A stretch of 64,000 nt of DNA from Actinomycetota bacterium. GTDB lineage: Bacteria; Actinomycetota; Thermoleophilia; Solirubrobacterales; 70-9. The notes beneath the pieces were generated by a model. That model worked only from the letters and a program-made list of their open reading frames with translations, did no database searches and was not told the DNA's origin. Shown in pieces: positions 25,901-34,931 of the stretch. Position 1 is the first letter of the stretch; every line of letters begins with the position of its first letter. The stretch spans positions 186,001-250,000 of the forward strand of contig JAFDWB010000084.1 in the NCBI GenBank assembly GCA_018268675.1. Reading direction: 5' to 3'. The position numbers and the translations under genes were made by a program.

Positions 25901-27521
25901 GCTGCGCCACTCGACCCCCGGCGTCGGCCTGATCTCGCCGCCGCCCCACCACGACATCTACTCGATCGAGGACTTGAAGCAGCTGATCTACGACCTGCGC
26001 TGCGCCAACCCGGACGCGAGCGTCTCGGTCAAGCTGGTCGCCGAGGTCGGCGTCGGCACGGTCGCCGCGGGAGTCGCCAAGGCGGGCGCAGACCACGTCA
26101 CGATCGCCGGCCACGACGGCGGCACCGGCGCCTCGCCGCAGTCCTCGATCCAGCAGGTCGGCGTACCGTGGGAGATCGGCCTCGCCGAGACTCAGCAGAC
26201 GCTGGCCGGCAACAATCTGCGGGCGCGGATCGCGGTCCAGGCCGACGGGCAGCTGAAGACCGGCCGCGACGTCGTCGTCGCGGCGCTGCTGGGCGCCGAC
26301 GAGTTCGGCTTCGCGACCGCGCCGCTGATCGCGATGGGCTGCATCATGATGCGGGTCTGCCACCTCAACACCTGCCCGGTCGGGATCGCCACCCAGAACC
26401 CGGAGCTGCGGCGGCGCTTCCGGGGCAGCCCCGACCACGTGGTCGAGTACTTCGTCGGCGTCGCCGAGGAGGCCCGGCATCTGATGGCCGGGCTCGGCGT
26501 GGCGCGCTTCGAGGACCTGATCGGGCGAGCCGACCTGCTCGAGATGGACGCCGCGCTCGACCACTGGAAGGCGCGACGGGTCGACCTCTCCGCCCTGCTC
26601 GCCGTCCCCGACCCCGCCGACGAGCGGCCGCGACGCCGCCTGCACGGCCCGCCGGCGGCGCTCGACGCCGCCCTCGACCGGGAGCTGATCGAGGCGGCGG
26701 AGCCCGCGCTCGAGCGCGGTGAGCCGGTGCGTCTCCGGCGGCCGGTTGCCAACGTCGACCGCACCGTCGGTGGCCTCCTCTCGGGGGAGATCGCCCGCCG
26801 CCGCGGCGCCTCCGGGCTGCCCGAGGGGACGCTCGAGATCGGGCTCGAGGGCTCGGCCGGACAGTCGTTCGGCGCCTGGCTCGCCCCCGGCGTCGTCCTC
26901 GACCTGGAGGGCGACGCGAACGACTACGCCGGGAAGGGGCTCTCCGGCGGCGTGATCGCGATCCACCCGCCGCGCGCGGCGGTCTTCGTCGGCGAGCGCA
27001 ACGTGATCGTCGGCAACACCGTCCTCTACGGGGCGACCGGCGGGCGCGCCTTCTTCGCCGGGCTGGCAGGCGAGCGCTTCGCGGTCCGCAACTCCGGCGC
27101 GCTGGCGGTGGTCGAGGGGGTCGGCGACCACGGCTGCGAGTACATGACCGGCGGCCGCGTGGTCGTCCTCGGCCCCACCGGCCGCAACTTCGCCGCCGGG
27201 ATGAGCGGCGGCATCGCCTACGTCCTCGACGAGGACGGCCGCTTCCCGGGCCTCTGCAACCAGGAGCTGGTCGGACTGGAGGCGGTGGGGCCTGGCGAGG
27301 ACGACGAGTTGCGGACGCTGGTCGCCGAGCACGGGCGGCGCACCGGCTCGCGCCTGGCGGGGCGGCTGCTGGAGGCCTGGGCCGAGGCCCTGCCACGCTT
27401 CGTCAAGGTGATGCCGAGCGATTACAAGCGGGCGCTGGAGGAGATTGCGCAGAAGGCCGAGCGGGTCTCGCCCGGAGGCGAGATCTCTCCGCCGGTGCCG
27501 CAGGAGGCCGGCCGTGGGTGA
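22995..27521 (+). CDS. gltB: Glutamate synthase large subunit
   Basis: A 1508-residue NADPH-type GOGAT alpha subunit that makes glutamate from glutamine and 2-oxoglutarate. The N-terminal glutaminase domain has CGLGFVARL with the nucleophile Cys19, normally exposed after propeptide removal. The FMN-binding synthase domain shows [10 protein letters not shown] and the cluster motif [13 protein letters not shown], and the C-terminal GXGXG beta-helix is present ([14 protein letters not shown]). GTG 22995 follows GAAGGAGA. It overlaps gltD by 8 nt. Operator site 9 upstream links ammonium assimilation with the nitrate genes. Confidence 0.96.
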   Translation: MNSSATDGLFDPRAGRDGCGLGFVARLRPGPCHEVVARGLTVLDRMEHRGAEGADPETGDGAGILLQVPDHLYREEVGWELPAPGRYGVAMCFLPRDEDERGRQRARLEDIVVGAGRQVLGWRDVPVDLDHTGTVARGCAPHVAQLFVADRAGAADQDAFERKLYAIRRAFEHDAGADVAVVSCSSRTVVYKGMLTAPQLAGFYPELRDERLRSQVALVHSRFSTNTFPSWELAHPYRVLAHNGEINTLMGNRNWMRAREPQLGSELLGEDLEQLKPLVSREGSDSVTLDNALELLTMAGRSFPEALMTMVPEATAGRDGLGAEVQDFYDYHACVMEPWDGPAAIAFSDGRVVGAMLDRNGLRPARWLTTEDGYVVLASEAGVLPVAPQMVTRKGRLAPGEIILVDLERGRLLEDAEIKEQVARERPYGRWHREGIVDLDELPEPDPPPRPDRAMAHALRLAFGYTQEDLRVLLEPMAMSGAEPIGSMGNDLALAALSDREPLLFSYFKQLFAQVTNPPIDPLREQVVMSLTTRIGPRRNLLEASPKHCRQLRTGQPVLRDGELARLRGLEGRGFPTATLDVTWPGAEGAAGMEAALARVCAAAEEAVAAGAAILVLSDRAAGRERVAIPSLLALAGVHHHLIRAGTRMSTELIVESAEPREVHHVAALIGYGAAAVNPYLALATVAELAERGHLGEEVEPEEAERRLVKAFDKGLLKVISRMGIATIHSYQGAQIFEAVGLERDLVERHFTGTASRIGGVGLGVLAAEAVGRHNRSYATTPELGLLPVGGVYQWRRQGERHIWNPATVAKLQQASGLLDGDGSHSYEEYARLVNEEAARGGTLRGLLALREDREPIPLETVEPAAEIVKRFSTGAMSLGSISPESHEALAVAMNRLGGKSNTGEGGEDPGRFGDERRSAIKQVASGRFGVTIDYLVNADQLQIKIAQGAKPGEGGQLPGPKVSEYIASLRHSTPGVGLISPPPHHDIYSIEDLKQLIYDLRCANPDASVSVKLVAEVGVGTVAAGVAKAGADHVTIAGHDGGTGASPQSSIQQVGVPWEIGLAETQQTLAGNNLRARIAVQADGQLKTGRDVVVAALLGADEFGFATAPLIAMGCIMMRVCHLNTCPVGIATQNPELRRRFRGSPDHVVEYFVGVAEEARHLMAGLGVARFEDLIGRADLLEMDAALDHWKARRVDLSALLAVPDPADERPRRRLHGPPAALDAALDRELIEAAEPALERGEPVRLRRPVANVDRTVGGLLSGEIARRRGASGLPEGTLEIGLEGSAGQSFGAWLAPGVVLDLEGDANDYAGKGLSGGVIAIHPPRAAVFVGERNVIVGNTVLYGATGGRAFFAGLAGERFAVRNSGALAVVEGVGDHGCEYMTGGRVVVLGPTGRNFAAGMSGGIAYVLDEDGRFPGLCNQELVGLEAVGPGEDDELRTLVAEHGRRTGSRLAGRLLEAWAEALPRFVKVMPSDYKRALEEIAQKAERVSPGGEISPPVPQEAGRG

Positions 27522-29019
27522 GATCGGCGGCTTCCTGCGCGTCCACCGGGTCGGCTTCGACAAACGCGACGCAGCGACCCGCACCGGCGACTACGAGCAC
27601 TACTTCGAGACCCAGCCCGACGCCGAGTTGCGCGAGCAGGGGGCGCGCTGCATGGATTGCGGGGTGCCGTTCTGCCACCTCGGCTGCCCGCTCGGCAACC
27701 TGATCCCCGACTGGAACGACCAAGTCTATCGCGGCCGTTGGCGGGAGGCGATCGACCAGCTCCACAACACCAACAACTTCCCGGAGTTCACCGGCCGGAT
27801 CTGCCCGGCGCCCTGCGAGTCGGCCTGCGTGCTGGCGATCAACGACGACGCGGTGACGATCCAGCAGCTCGAGCTGGGGATCGTCGAGCACGCCTTCCGC
27901 GCGGGCTGGATCGTGCCCGAACCGCCGGCCACGCGCAGCGGCCGCAGCGTCGCCGTGATCGGCTCCGGGCCGGCCGGCTTGGCGGCCGCGGCCGAGCTCA
28001 ACAAGCGAGGACATAGGGTCACCGTGTTCGAGCGCGACGAGGGGGTTGGTGGGCTGATGCGCTTCGGCGTCCCCGACTCCAAGCTCGAGAAGTGGGTGAT
28101 CGATCGGCGCGCGCGACTGCTCGAGGCCGAGGGCGTCGTCTTCGAATGCGGCGTCGAGGTGGGCCGCGACGTCGGCGCCGAGGAGCTGCGGGGGCGCTTC
28201 GACGCGTTGGTGCTGGCGACCGGCTCGCGGGTCGGGCGGCGGCTTGAGATCCCCGGCAGCGAGCTGGCGGGCGTCCATCAGGCGATGGACTACCTCTATC
28301 AGCGCAATCGTGCGGCCGCCCGCGCCAAGGGCGAAGAGCCCTGGGCGGGGGCCCCGGACCCCGGCGAGGAGATCAGCGCCGCCGGCCGCCATCTGGTCGT
28401 GATCGGCGGCGGCGACACCGGCATGGACTGCCTCTCCAACGCGGGCCGCGAGGGGGCGCTGAGCGCGACCGCGCTCGACACGTATGCCGAGATCCCCGCC
28501 GCGGGCCGCTACCCGAGCACCCCCTGGCCACTGCAGGCCAAACGCACCCCGACCACCTACGCGCTCGAAGAGGGCGGCGAGCGCCGCTGGGGCACCCAGG
28601 CGCTGCGCCTGGAGGGGATGGAGGACCGCGTCGCCCGCGTCCACGCGGTCGGCGTGCGCGGCACCTCGACCTCCGACGCCGCGCCGGTGCCGGGGACCGA
28701 GTTCAGCCTGCCGGCCGACCTGGTCCTGGTGGCGATCGGCTTCTCCCATCTCGAGCACGAGGGACCGCCGGCCGAACTGGGCGTCGCCCTCGACGGCCGC
28801 GGCAACATCAAGGCGGGCACCTACGCGACCTCCGTCGACGGCGTCTTCGCGGCCGGCGATGCCCGCCGCGGCCAGTCCCTGATCGTCTGGGCGATCGCCG
28901 AGGGCCGTCGCTGCGCCCGCGTCGTCGACCGCTGGCTGGGCGGCGAGGGCGGGCCGCTGCCGCTCGGCGCCGAGACGCCCGGCGTCCCCGGCGAGACGGG
29001 CATCCTGCCCTCCGCCTGA
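27514..29019 (+). CDS. gltD: Glutamate synthase small subunit
   Basis: A 501-residue GOGAT beta subunit that oxidises NAD(P)H and sends electrons to GltB. N-terminal cysteine motifs [14 protein letters not shown] and CPAPCESAC bind two [4Fe-4S] clusters. The FAD site is [10 protein letters not shown] and the NADPH site is [12 protein letters not shown] 27514 lies inside the gltB stop region, so the pair is coupled. The extra upstream residues of the open frame are shadow. The stop at 29019 faces a convergent gene 49 bp away. Confidence 0.95.
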   Translation: MGEIGGFLRVHRVGFDKRDAATRTGDYEHYFETQPDAELREQGARCMDCGVPFCHLGCPLGNLIPDWNDQVYRGRWREAIDQLHNTNNFPEFTGRICPAPCESACVLAINDDAVTIQQLELGIVEHAFRAGWIVPEPPATRSGRSVAVIGSGPAGLAAAAELNKRGHRVTVFERDEGVGGLMRFGVPDSKLEKWVIDRRARLLEAEGVVFECGVEVGRDVGAEELRGRFDALVLATGSRVGRRLEIPGSELAGVHQAMDYLYQRNRAAARAKGEEPWAGAPDPGEEISAAGRHLVVIGGGDTGMDCLSNAGREGALSATALDTYAEIPAAGRYPSTPWPLQAKRTPTTYALEEGGERRWGTQALRLEGMEDRVARVHAVGVRGTSTSDAAPVPGTEFSLPADLVLVAIGFSHLEHEGPPAELGVALDGRGNIKAGTYATSVDGVFAAGDARRGQSLIVWAIAEGRRCARVVDRWLGGEGGPLPLGAETPGVPGETGILPSA

Positions 29020-29068
29020 CCGCCGCCCCGCCGACCCCGCTCCGCGCCGATCGGCAGCGAGCTCGCCC

Positions 29069-29788
29069 TCAGCGACGCTCTCCTGCTTCACGTCTGAGCA
29101 GGCCTCGCCCTCTCGATTGGCATGCGGAGCTCGACGCCCCGACGGGCAGGTGCAGAAACTCGGCCTGAAGCCGACGCCGCAGTTCGGTGGCACTCTGCTC
29201 CGCGACCGCAAGTTCCTCCCTGCGGGTTAGCATCACGACATCGGTCGCGGGATAGGTTCGCAGCTCGTCCTCGACCGCCTGGACGATGTCGCCATCCCCT
29301 ACCGTCGCCGTCGCCTCCAGGCCGGCGCCGACCAGACCGGCGAGCGAGATCACGCAGTTACGCTGGGCGACCGTACGGGCGGCCCGATCGGAGCACCAGC
29401 GGTCGAGAACCCGCTCGCGGACGGGGACCAGTAGCCGCAACTCCCCGGGGGCCTGGTCGAGATCGAGGTCGCCGGAGAGCTCGGCGATCTGCGCGAGCGC
29501 CTGCGGATCCTCGATCGCGTCGCGACTGATCAGAAGGATGTGGTGGCGAAGGTCGCGCAACGGCGCCGGAACGATCGGGCCCCGCGGCGCCGCGCGCGCC
29601 GCCATGAAGACGATCGCCGCGGCGGCGAGGGCACCGATCGGCAGACCGAGTCCCGGGCCCCCGATATAGAACGCCCCTACGATCGCGATCGAGACGGTGA
29701 CGACTATCGCCGGCGGCTGCCAGGTCGCCAAAGCGGGTTCCCCGGCGCGGTCTCCGACGTGGTCGGCGGACTTGGCGCCGTTCGCCAT
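29069..29788 (-). CDS. Membrane-anchored protein with a stress protein-like domain
   Basis: A 239-residue protein. Residues 20-70 form two membrane helices ([17 protein letters not shown] and [18 protein letters not shown]). The rest, from [18 protein letters not shown] to VVMLTRREE, has the alternating strand-helix look of a universal stress protein-like fold but no clear ATP loop. ATG 29788 overlaps the ctaD stop (TGATG), so it is co-translated with the oxidase subunit. It may be an assembly or regulatory partner of the oxidase. That is inference from position. Confidence 0.75.
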   Translation of the reverse strand: MANGAKSADHVGDRAGEPALATWQPPAIVVTVSIAIVGAFYIGGPGLGLPIGALAAAAIVFMAARAAPRGPIVPAPLRDLRHHILLISRDAIEDPQALAQIAELSGDLDLDQAPGELRLLVPVRERVLDRWCSDRAARTVAQRNCVISLAGLVGAGLEATATVGDGDIVQAVEDELRTYPATDVVMLTRREELAVAEQSATELRRRLQAEFLHLPVGASSSACQSRGRGLLRREAGERR

Positions 29789-31812
29789 CAGCTGCGCTCC
29801 GGCGGGACGTCCCCCGTCGCCTTGCTCGGGATCGAGGCGCCCGAGGCGCCGGCCGCGACCTTGGCCGGGCGAATCTCGGGCTCCTTCATCAACGCATGCA
29901 CCGCGCCGGGGACGCCGAACTCATAAGGCCCGCCGACCACTCGCGGGATGCGGTCGAAGTCGAAGCGCGGCGGCGGCGAGGAGACCTGCCACTCGATCGT
30001 CCTCGCCCGCCAGGGGTTCCCGCCGGCCTTCGGGCCGAATCGCCATGAGACGATCATGTTGTAGAGGAACACGAGCTGGGCGGCGCCGAGCATGAACGCG
30101 AAGCAGCTGATCAGCAGGTTCCAGTTGCCGAACTGGCTCGCGTAGTCGGCGACCCGTCGCGGCATCCCGTCCATCCCGATCCAGTGCATCGGGACGAACG
30201 TCCCCCAGGTCCCGATCAGGGTCAGCCAGAAGTGGATCCGACCAAGCCTCTCATCGTACATCCGACCGGTGATCTTCGGGAACCAGTAGTAGATCCCGGC
30301 GAAGATCGTGAAGACCGATCCCGCGAACAGGACGAAGTGGATGTGGGCGACGATGAAGTAGGTGTCGGTGACGTGGATGTCGATCGGAACCAAGGCGATC
30401 ATCACCCCGCTGATTCCGCCGAGGATGAAACTGCAGATGAAGCCGAGCGCGAAGAGCATCGAGGTCGAGCGCAGGTGGATCTTGCCGAAGAAGAGCGTCC
30501 CCACCCACGAGAAGATCTTGATTCCGGTCGGGATCGCGATCAGCACCGAGGTCAGCATCATCGGGACCCGCAGCCAGCTGAACATGCCCGCGACGAGCAT
30601 GTGGTGAGCCCAGACCGAGTAGCTGAGGATGATGATCGCGATCAACGAGAGCGACATCAGCCGGTAGCCGAAGATCGCTTTGCGAGCGTTGGTCGAGATC
30701 ACCTCGCTGATGATCCCGAAGCCGGGGATGATCATGATGTAGACGGCAGGGTGTGAGTAGAACCAGAAGATGTGCTGGTAGCTGATGACGTTCCCGCCAG
30801 CACCGAACTCGAAGAAGTTGGTGTGGAGGATGCGGTCGAGCAGGACCATGAACTGGACCCCGGCAAGGAAGGGGGTCGCGGCGACGACGAGTAATGAGGT
30901 GGCGAGGTTGGCCCAGACCAGCAGCGGCATCCGCCAGAAGGTCATCCCCGGCGCCCGCATCGTGATGATCGTGACCAGGAAGTTGAGCGCCGCGAGGATC
31001 GAGGAGAAGCCCGCGAACTGGAGTCCGACGTTGAAGAAGCTCTGCCCGAGCGGCGCCCCGGTCGAGAGCGGCGCGTAGCCGGTCCAGCCCGCGTCGAAGG
31101 AGCCCCCCGGGAGGAGGAAGCTCGAGAGGAAGATCACCCCGGCCAGCGGCAGCAGCCAGAAGCTGAGCGCGTTGAGCCGCGGGAAGGCCATGTCGGGGGC
31201 GCCCAGCATCAGTGGCAGGACGTAGTTGGCGATCCCGGCGAAGACCGGGATCACGAAGAGGAAGATCATGATCGCGGCGTGCGTCGAGAACAGGGAGTTG
31301 TAGGTACCGGCGCCGACTATCTGCGTACCCGGCTGGGCGAGCTCGGCACGGATCACCATCGCGATCAGCCCACCTACGAAGAAGAAGAAGAAGGTGGTGA
31401 CGATGTACTGGATGCCGATCACCTTGTGGTCGGTGTTGAAGGTGAAGTAGTCGCGCCAGGTCGCGGCGCCGTGGTCCGCGTGATCGTCGGCGCGTGACGG
31501 CATCCCGAACGCCCACCGCAGCCAATAGTCGAAGGCGCCGAACCCGAGCAGGAACCCGAGCGGGGCGGTGAAGAGCGGCACGACGATGTGCGGATAGCCG
31601 GTCTGTTCGGTCTGCCAGACCCCGAGCCCGGAGATCGCCCGCAGACCTACGACCAAGGCAACGCCGAAGGCCGCCCCGATGATCGCCCCGGCGATCCCCC
31701 GCAGCCACTTGTGTAGTAGCTCCTCGCGGGAGACACCGAATCCGGGGGTTTCAAGATCGCCCGCGGCGCTGCCGGTCGCCGGCCGTGATCCCTGGAGCGT
31801 GCTGTCCGCCAT
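29788..31812 (-). CDS. ctaD: Cytochrome c oxidase subunit I, A2-type, with N-terminal extension
   Basis: A 674-residue heme-copper oxidase catalytic subunit. Heme a and a3/CuB ligands are visible: His178 (FSTHAAIMIFL), His354 and Tyr358 (YSHPAVY), His403-His404 (WAHHMLVAGM) and His490, His492 (VAHIHFVLF). YSHPAV replaces GHPEV, the mark of A2-type oxidases that lack the D-channel glutamate. Residues 35-100 add two extra helices before the core. ATG 31812 is used, with a TTG just before it as an alternative. No subunit II or III gene is in the window. Operator site 10 ends 18 nt upstream. Confidence 0.93.
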   Translation of the reverse strand: MADSTLQGSRPATGSAAGDLETPGFGVSREELLHKWLRGIAGAIIGAAFGVALVVGLRAISGLGVWQTEQTGYPHIVVPLFTAPLGFLLGFGAFDYWLRWAFGMPSRADDHADHGAATWRDYFTFNTDHKVIGIQYIVTTFFFFFVGGLIAMVIRAELAQPGTQIVGAGTYNSLFSTHAAIMIFLFVIPVFAGIANYVLPLMLGAPDMAFPRLNALSFWLLPLAGVIFLSSFLLPGGSFDAGWTGYAPLSTGAPLGQSFFNVGLQFAGFSSILAALNFLVTIITMRAPGMTFWRMPLLVWANLATSLLVVAATPFLAGVQFMVLLDRILHTNFFEFGAGGNVISYQHIFWFYSHPAVYIMIIPGFGIISEVISTNARKAIFGYRLMSLSLIAIIILSYSVWAHHMLVAGMFSWLRVPMMLTSVLIAIPTGIKIFSWVGTLFFGKIHLRSTSMLFALGFICSFILGGISGVMIALVPIDIHVTDTYFIVAHIHFVLFAGSVFTIFAGIYYWFPKITGRMYDERLGRIHFWLTLIGTWGTFVPMHWIGMDGMPRRVADYASQFGNWNLLISCFAFMLGAAQLVFLYNMIVSWRFGPKAGGNPWRARTIEWQVSSPPPRFDFDRIPRVVGGPYEFGVPGAVHALMKEPEIRPAKVAAGASGASIPSKATGDVPPERS

Positions 31813-31830
31813 CAAACGTCCAATCGGTTC

Positions 31831-31855
31831 TTTTTCACACTTACGTTGGGTAAAT
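31831..31855. promoter_or_regulatory. Palindromic operator, site 10, before ctaD
   Basis: Left arm TTTTTCACA, spacer CTTACGT, right arm TGGGTAAAT (plus-strand reading). It is 18 nt from the ctaD ATG. Confidence 0.6.
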
Positions 31856-31880
31856 TAGCACGGCGCTCGCACGCTCGCCC

Positions 31881-31908
31881 CTCCTCCACCGGCCGGCCGG
31901 TGGAGGAG
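31881..31908. repeat. Perfect 28-bp palindrome between ctaD and the 31.9-kb gene
   Basis: The arms CTCCTCCACCGGCC and GGCCGGTGGAGGAG are exact reverse complements with no spacer. As RNA it would form a very stable hairpin. It lies between divergent promoters and has no T-run, so a role as a DNA site or insulator is as likely as termination. Confidence 0.7.
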
Positions 31909-31926
31909 CTGGATAGGAACACCCAT
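31909..31926. promoter_or_regulatory. DosR-like box, weaker copy, before the 31.9-kb gene
   Basis: CTGGA, spacer TAGGAACA, CCCAT. It keeps the right half of the ATGGG-N8-CCCAT palindrome and lies 35 nt before the start codon at 31962, the same distance as in three better copies. Confidence 0.4.
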
Positions 31927-31961
31927 TGCCGTACGGCCGCCGGTGACGGAGACTCAGATGC

Positions 31962-32261
31962 ATGAGCCAGATCGCAGTCCGCTGTCATCCCTACGCGCCG
32001 CTCGCGACCGATGAAGTGCAGAAGTGGTTGACCGCAGAGGTCGGTCGGCTGCGCGAGGACGCTCCCGAGGCGGCGATCCGCCTGCTGCGCCTGAGTCAGG
32101 CCGGCCCAGAAGGTGAGATCGGGGTCGGCTGGCAGATCGAGCTCGGCGTCACCCTGCCCGAGGCGCCGCTGGACCAGCAGAGCCTTTCCCACCTGCTCGG
32201 GGATCTGCGCCTGCTTGGTCTCCAGCCATCGGTTCTCCGCGTCCAGGACTCGAACGGGTAG
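31962..32261 (+). CDS. Hypothetical protein of 99 residues
   Basis: A small soluble protein, MSQIAVRCHPYAPLATDEVQ and further, with alternating strands and helices (WQIELGVTLPEA, LGLQPSVLRVQD). I do not recognise the family. GGAGA lies 9 nt before ATG 31962. A close out-of-frame ATG at 31958 is less likely. A weak DosR-like box sits 35 nt upstream, which groups it with the stress genes rather than with ctaD. The small gene at 32266 follows by 4 nt. Confidence 0.65.
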   Translation: MSQIAVRCHPYAPLATDEVQKWLTAEVGRLREDAPEAAIRLLRLSQAGPEGEIGVGWQIELGVTLPEAPLDQQSLSHLLGDLRLLGLQPSVLRVQDSNG

Positions 32262-32265
32262 ACAC

Positions 32266-32448
32266 ATGCGCGACCCCCGCACTCCAGCCCTTCCTTCCGA
32301 CGCGAAGGTCGCCCCAGACCAGGAGACGGCGATTCCGAAATCGACGCGTGTGGACGAGGCCGGGCCGGACTCCTTTCCGGCCAGCGACCCCCCGGCAGTC
32401 TGGACCTGGGAAGTCGAGAGCAAACCGCAGGCACCGGAGGCGCCCTGA
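32266..32448 (+). CDS. Small protein with SFPASDPP motif
   Basis: A 60-residue, proline-rich polar protein beginning MRDPRTPALPSDAKVAPD. The segment DEAGPDSFPASDPPAVW matches a motif that recurs in many short bacterial proteins of unknown role. It starts 4 nt after the previous stop, so it is probably co-transcribed. No membrane segment or signal is visible, and it is likely disordered. Confidence 0.6.
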   Translation: MRDPRTPALPSDAKVAPDQETAIPKSTRVDEAGPDSFPASDPPAVWTWEVESKPQAPEAP

Positions 32449-32482
32449 GCATGACGGTGCTCGCCCTGACCGCCGGTCCCGC

Positions 32483-33010
32483 TCACGATCCCGCGTTACC
32501 GACCCTGCGAACCATCACTCGCTGTTGTCCGGAGTCGGCTTCGAGCGCGGCCAACGCACTACGCGCCGCGGCCTTGAGGTCACTGCCGTCCGGGCTATAG
32601 AGAGGACCGCTCCCGTCGGTCAACAGGATGTTCGTCTTGGCCGCTCCCTGAGGGCTGATCGGCAGATGGCCCCGCATCCGGTAGGCCAGCCTCTCCAAGG
32701 CGGGCGCGGCGTCGCGGACCGCCTGGGTCCGCACCGGGACCTGGGCCGTATGGCGCGCGGGACGCTCTGCTTGGCGCCGGGCCCGGTCGATGCCGGAAGC
32801 CATCCTCAGGCGTGACTCCCGGGACAGCAGGATCTGTGCGCGCTCGCGAAGCAGCGGATCGCTATCCGGCCTCACGCCTGCCGCCAGTTCCTGGTCGAGA
32901 CGAGCCCGACCGAACTGGGCTCGCATGAGGCGAAGGCGGCGGCGCACGCGGCTAGATGCGGCGGAGAGGCCGGGGAGGGTGGGCCTGGATTGCTGGGGGG
33001 CCTGATACAT
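32483..33010 (-). CDS. Hypothetical actinobacterial protein of 175 residues
   Basis: A basic, helix-rich protein with RVRRRLRLMRAQFGRARLDQELAAG, LLRERAQILLSRESR and a C-terminal YSPDGSDLKAAARSALAALE. This looks like a real conserved protein, but I cannot name the family. AGGAGG precedes ATG 33010. A DosR-like box lies 79 nt upstream at 33090. It could be a ribosome- or nucleic-acid-binding stress factor, but nothing in the sequence proves that. Confidence 0.68.
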   Translation of the reverse strand: MYQAPQQSRPTLPGLSAASSRVRRRLRLMRAQFGRARLDQELAAGVRPDSDPLLRERAQILLSRESRLRMASGIDRARRQAERPARHTAQVPVRTQAVRDAAPALERLAYRMRGHLPISPQGAAKTNILLTDGSGPLYSPDGSDLKAAARSALAALEADSGQQRVMVRRVGNAGS

Positions 33011-33089
33011 CTGATCGAACCTCCTGACTCGTGGGGAGGCCCATCACGGGCCATCACCTCAAGCATCGATCGCCTCGGCGACCACGGCC

Positions 33090-33107
33090 ATGGGTGTTTA
33101 GGCCCAA
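33090..33107. promoter_or_regulatory. DosR-like box before the 33.0-kb gene
   Basis: ATGGG, spacer TGTTTAGG, CCCAA: one mismatch from the perfect ATGGG-N8-CCCAT palindrome. It is upstream of the minus-strand gene starting at 33010. Confidence 0.5.
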
Positions 33108-33132
33108 GTTTCTACGCGGCCCGCGTACGGCC

Positions 33133-33792
33133 TCAGGGCTCCACGAGGCCCCGCCTGATCGCGTAACGGGTCAGCTCGACCCGATTGCGCATTCCCAGCT
33201 TCTCGAGCATGTTGGCCCGGTGGCGGTCGACCGTCTTCTTGCTGATCACCAGAAGCTCGGCTATCTCCTCGCTGGTATGACCCTCGGCGATCAGCTTCAC
33301 CACTTCAAGCTCGCGAGGAGTGAGGGGATCCTCCGGGACCGTCTCCCCTCGCCGCGCGCCGTCGAGATAGTCCCGGACCAGCGTCGTCAAAGCAGCGGGG
33401 TATAGAAAGGGCTCTCCGCGCATCGTCGCCCTGCAGGCCTCGAGCAGATCGCGGTTGGCGACCGACTTCAACACGTAGCCGGACGCGCCCGCCTTCAGCG
33501 CTTCGAACAGATACTGCTCGTTCTCGTGCATCGAAAGCATGAGGATCCTCAGCTCGGGCCGCCTGCGACTGATCTCCCTCGCGGCCTGGAGACCGGTCAT
33601 CACCGGCATCGATACATCGAGGATCGCCAGGTTGGGCTCTCCCCTCAGTGCGAGCTTGACCGCCTCGGCGCCATCGCCGGCTTCGGCGACGACCTCGATG
33701 TCCGGGGCCGCGTTCAGCACCATCCGCAGGCCCTCGCGCACGACCACGTGGTCGTCGGCGAGCAGGACCTTCGTCTTAAGCGGGACCGGCAT
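33133..33792 (-). CDS. NarL/DevR-type response regulator
   Basis: A 219-residue two-component regulator. The receiver domain has ADDH (Asp13, Asp14) and the phospho-acceptor Asp59 in LAILDVSMPV, and the GYVLKSV lysine follows. The C-terminal LuxR-type helix-turn-helix reads LTPRELEVVKLIAEGHTSEEIAELL and SKKTVDRHRANMLEKLG. ATG 33792 is used, since the longer frame to 33939 overlaps the kinase gene more deeply. It overlaps the kinase by 17 nt and is surely its partner. It is the best candidate to bind the DosR-like boxes of this region. Confidence 0.9.
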   Translation of the reverse strand: MPVPLKTKVLLADDHVVVREGLRMVLNAAPDIEVVAEAGDGAEAVKLALRGEPNLAILDVSMPVMTGLQAAREISRRRPELRILMLSMHENEQYLFEALKAGASGYVLKSVANRDLLEACRATMRGEPFLYPAALTTLVRDYLDGARRGETVPEDPLTPRELEVVKLIAEGHTSEEIAELLVISKKTVDRHRANMLEKLGMRNRVELTRYAIRRGLVEP

Positions 33793-34888
33793 CCGCCCCC
33801 TCCAATGGAAGCTCGAGGCGGACCGTCGTACCCTGGCCGGGCCGCGAGGTGATTTCCAGCGTCCCGTGGACCAGCCGTGCCCGTTCGCGCATTCCACTGA
33901 TACCGGCCGTGTGCACGGGGAGGTCGGCCGGTAGACCATGACCGTCGTCGACGACCGAGAGGGTGAGATTTTGGCCTTCGACGCCCAGGGCGACCGTCGC
34001 CAGCGAGGCCCCGGAGTGGCGGATGACGTTGGTCAGGCTCTCCTGGGCCACGCGATAGATGACCAGCTCCAATTCCGGCGCGAGATCGGGCGGTCTTTCG
34101 AGTCGTCGCTCGATGCGCAGGTCTCCTTGAGAGGCAAGACGTGAGCAGAGCGAGATCAGCGCGTTGACCAGGCCGAGGTCGTCGAGAGCCTCAGGCCTCA
34201 GCTCGCGGGCGATGCGGCGTACTTCGTCGAGGCTGCCACGGACGGTATCGGCGATTCGGCGCAGGTCGTCAGGGGAGTCATGTCCGGTGTCGGCGGCGTG
34301 CTCTATCTGGATCGCCGCCGCGGTCAGCGTCTGTCCGATCTCGTCATGCAGCTCGGCGGCCAGCCGCCGGCGCTCGCCCTCCTGTGCGGCGAGCGCGACC
34401 CTGACGCTCTCACGTCGCTCATGCTCTAGTCGGTCGAGCATCTCGTTGAAGGCGTCGGTGAAAGCGCCGACGTCGGGGCCGTAGGGGCCGATGTCGACGA
34501 TCCGCTCTCCGGGTTTGTCGGGATCGATCTTTCCTATCGACGCGGTCAGTCTCCTAACCGGAGCAAGGACCCGTCTCAGAACCCAGAGGTTGGCCAAGAG
34601 CATCAGGACCAGTCCACCGACCACGATCGCCAACTGCCCGAGCGCGATCGGAGCGTGGATGGTCACCGGCGTCACGGCAAGCGCCACCGCGGCCACGACC
34701 ATGATCAAGGCGCTGGCGGAAAAGGCCCGCCAGAGGAGCGGAAGACGCTTGTCAGGCGCGGATCGCGGGGGAACGGGGCCGGAGACCACCGCGCCGGGGC
34801 GCGGGTCGATGCCCTTGGTCACGGCCGGATCGTCGACGATTGCATCAGACCAACTGTCCTCGGTCGGCCGGTGGGGGTCAATGGGCAT
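33776..34888 (-). CDS. Sensor histidine kinase, NarX/DesK class
   Basis: A 370-residue kinase with two membrane helices (SASALIMVVAAVALAVTPV and LGQLAIVVGGLVLMLLANL), a HAMP-like linker, a HisKA_3 dimerisation helix with the phospho-histidine in AAELHDEIGQTL, and an ATPase domain (YRVAQESLTNVIRHSGA, DDGHGLP). The short loop between the helices gives little room for an external sensor. ATG 34888 is chosen. ATG 34933 would overlap the divergent stress-protein start by two bases. The DosR-like box at 34881-34898 covers the chosen start. Confidence 0.85.
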   Translation of the reverse strand: MPIDPHRPTEDSWSDAIVDDPAVTKGIDPRPGAVVSGPVPPRSAPDKRLPLLWRAFSASALIMVVAAVALAVTPVTIHAPIALGQLAIVVGGLVLMLLANLWVLRRVLAPVRRLTASIGKIDPDKPGERIVDIGPYGPDVGAFTDAFNEMLDRLEHERRESVRVALAAQEGERRRLAAELHDEIGQTLTAAAIQIEHAADTGHDSPDDLRRIADTVRGSLDEVRRIARELRPEALDDLGLVNALISLCSRLASQGDLRIERRLERPPDLAPELELVIYRVAQESLTNVIRHSGASLATVALGVEGQNLTLSVVDDGHGLPADLPVHTAGISGMRERARLVHGTLEITSRPGQGTTVRLELPLEGADAGPA

Positions 34889-34898
34889 CGCAACCCAT
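34881..34898. promoter_or_regulatory. DosR-like box before the first stress protein gene
   Basis: ATGGG, spacer CATCGCAA, CCCAT: a perfect 5-bp-arm palindrome with 8-bp spacer. It ends 33 nt before the universal stress protein start at 34932, and it covers the start of the divergent kinase gene. Confidence 0.58.
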
Positions 34899-34931
34899 GG
34901 TGCCGATCTCCTGGGCGAGGAAGATCGGGTC

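Noticed and set aside
25140-27584. An 814-codon open frame antisense to gltB, and similar long frames antisense to nirA (719-2296) and metE (45923-47419)
   Set aside because: Codon-position GC bias creates these. Their translations are rich in Arg, Gly, Asp and Val with no domain, while the sense frames are recognised enzymes.
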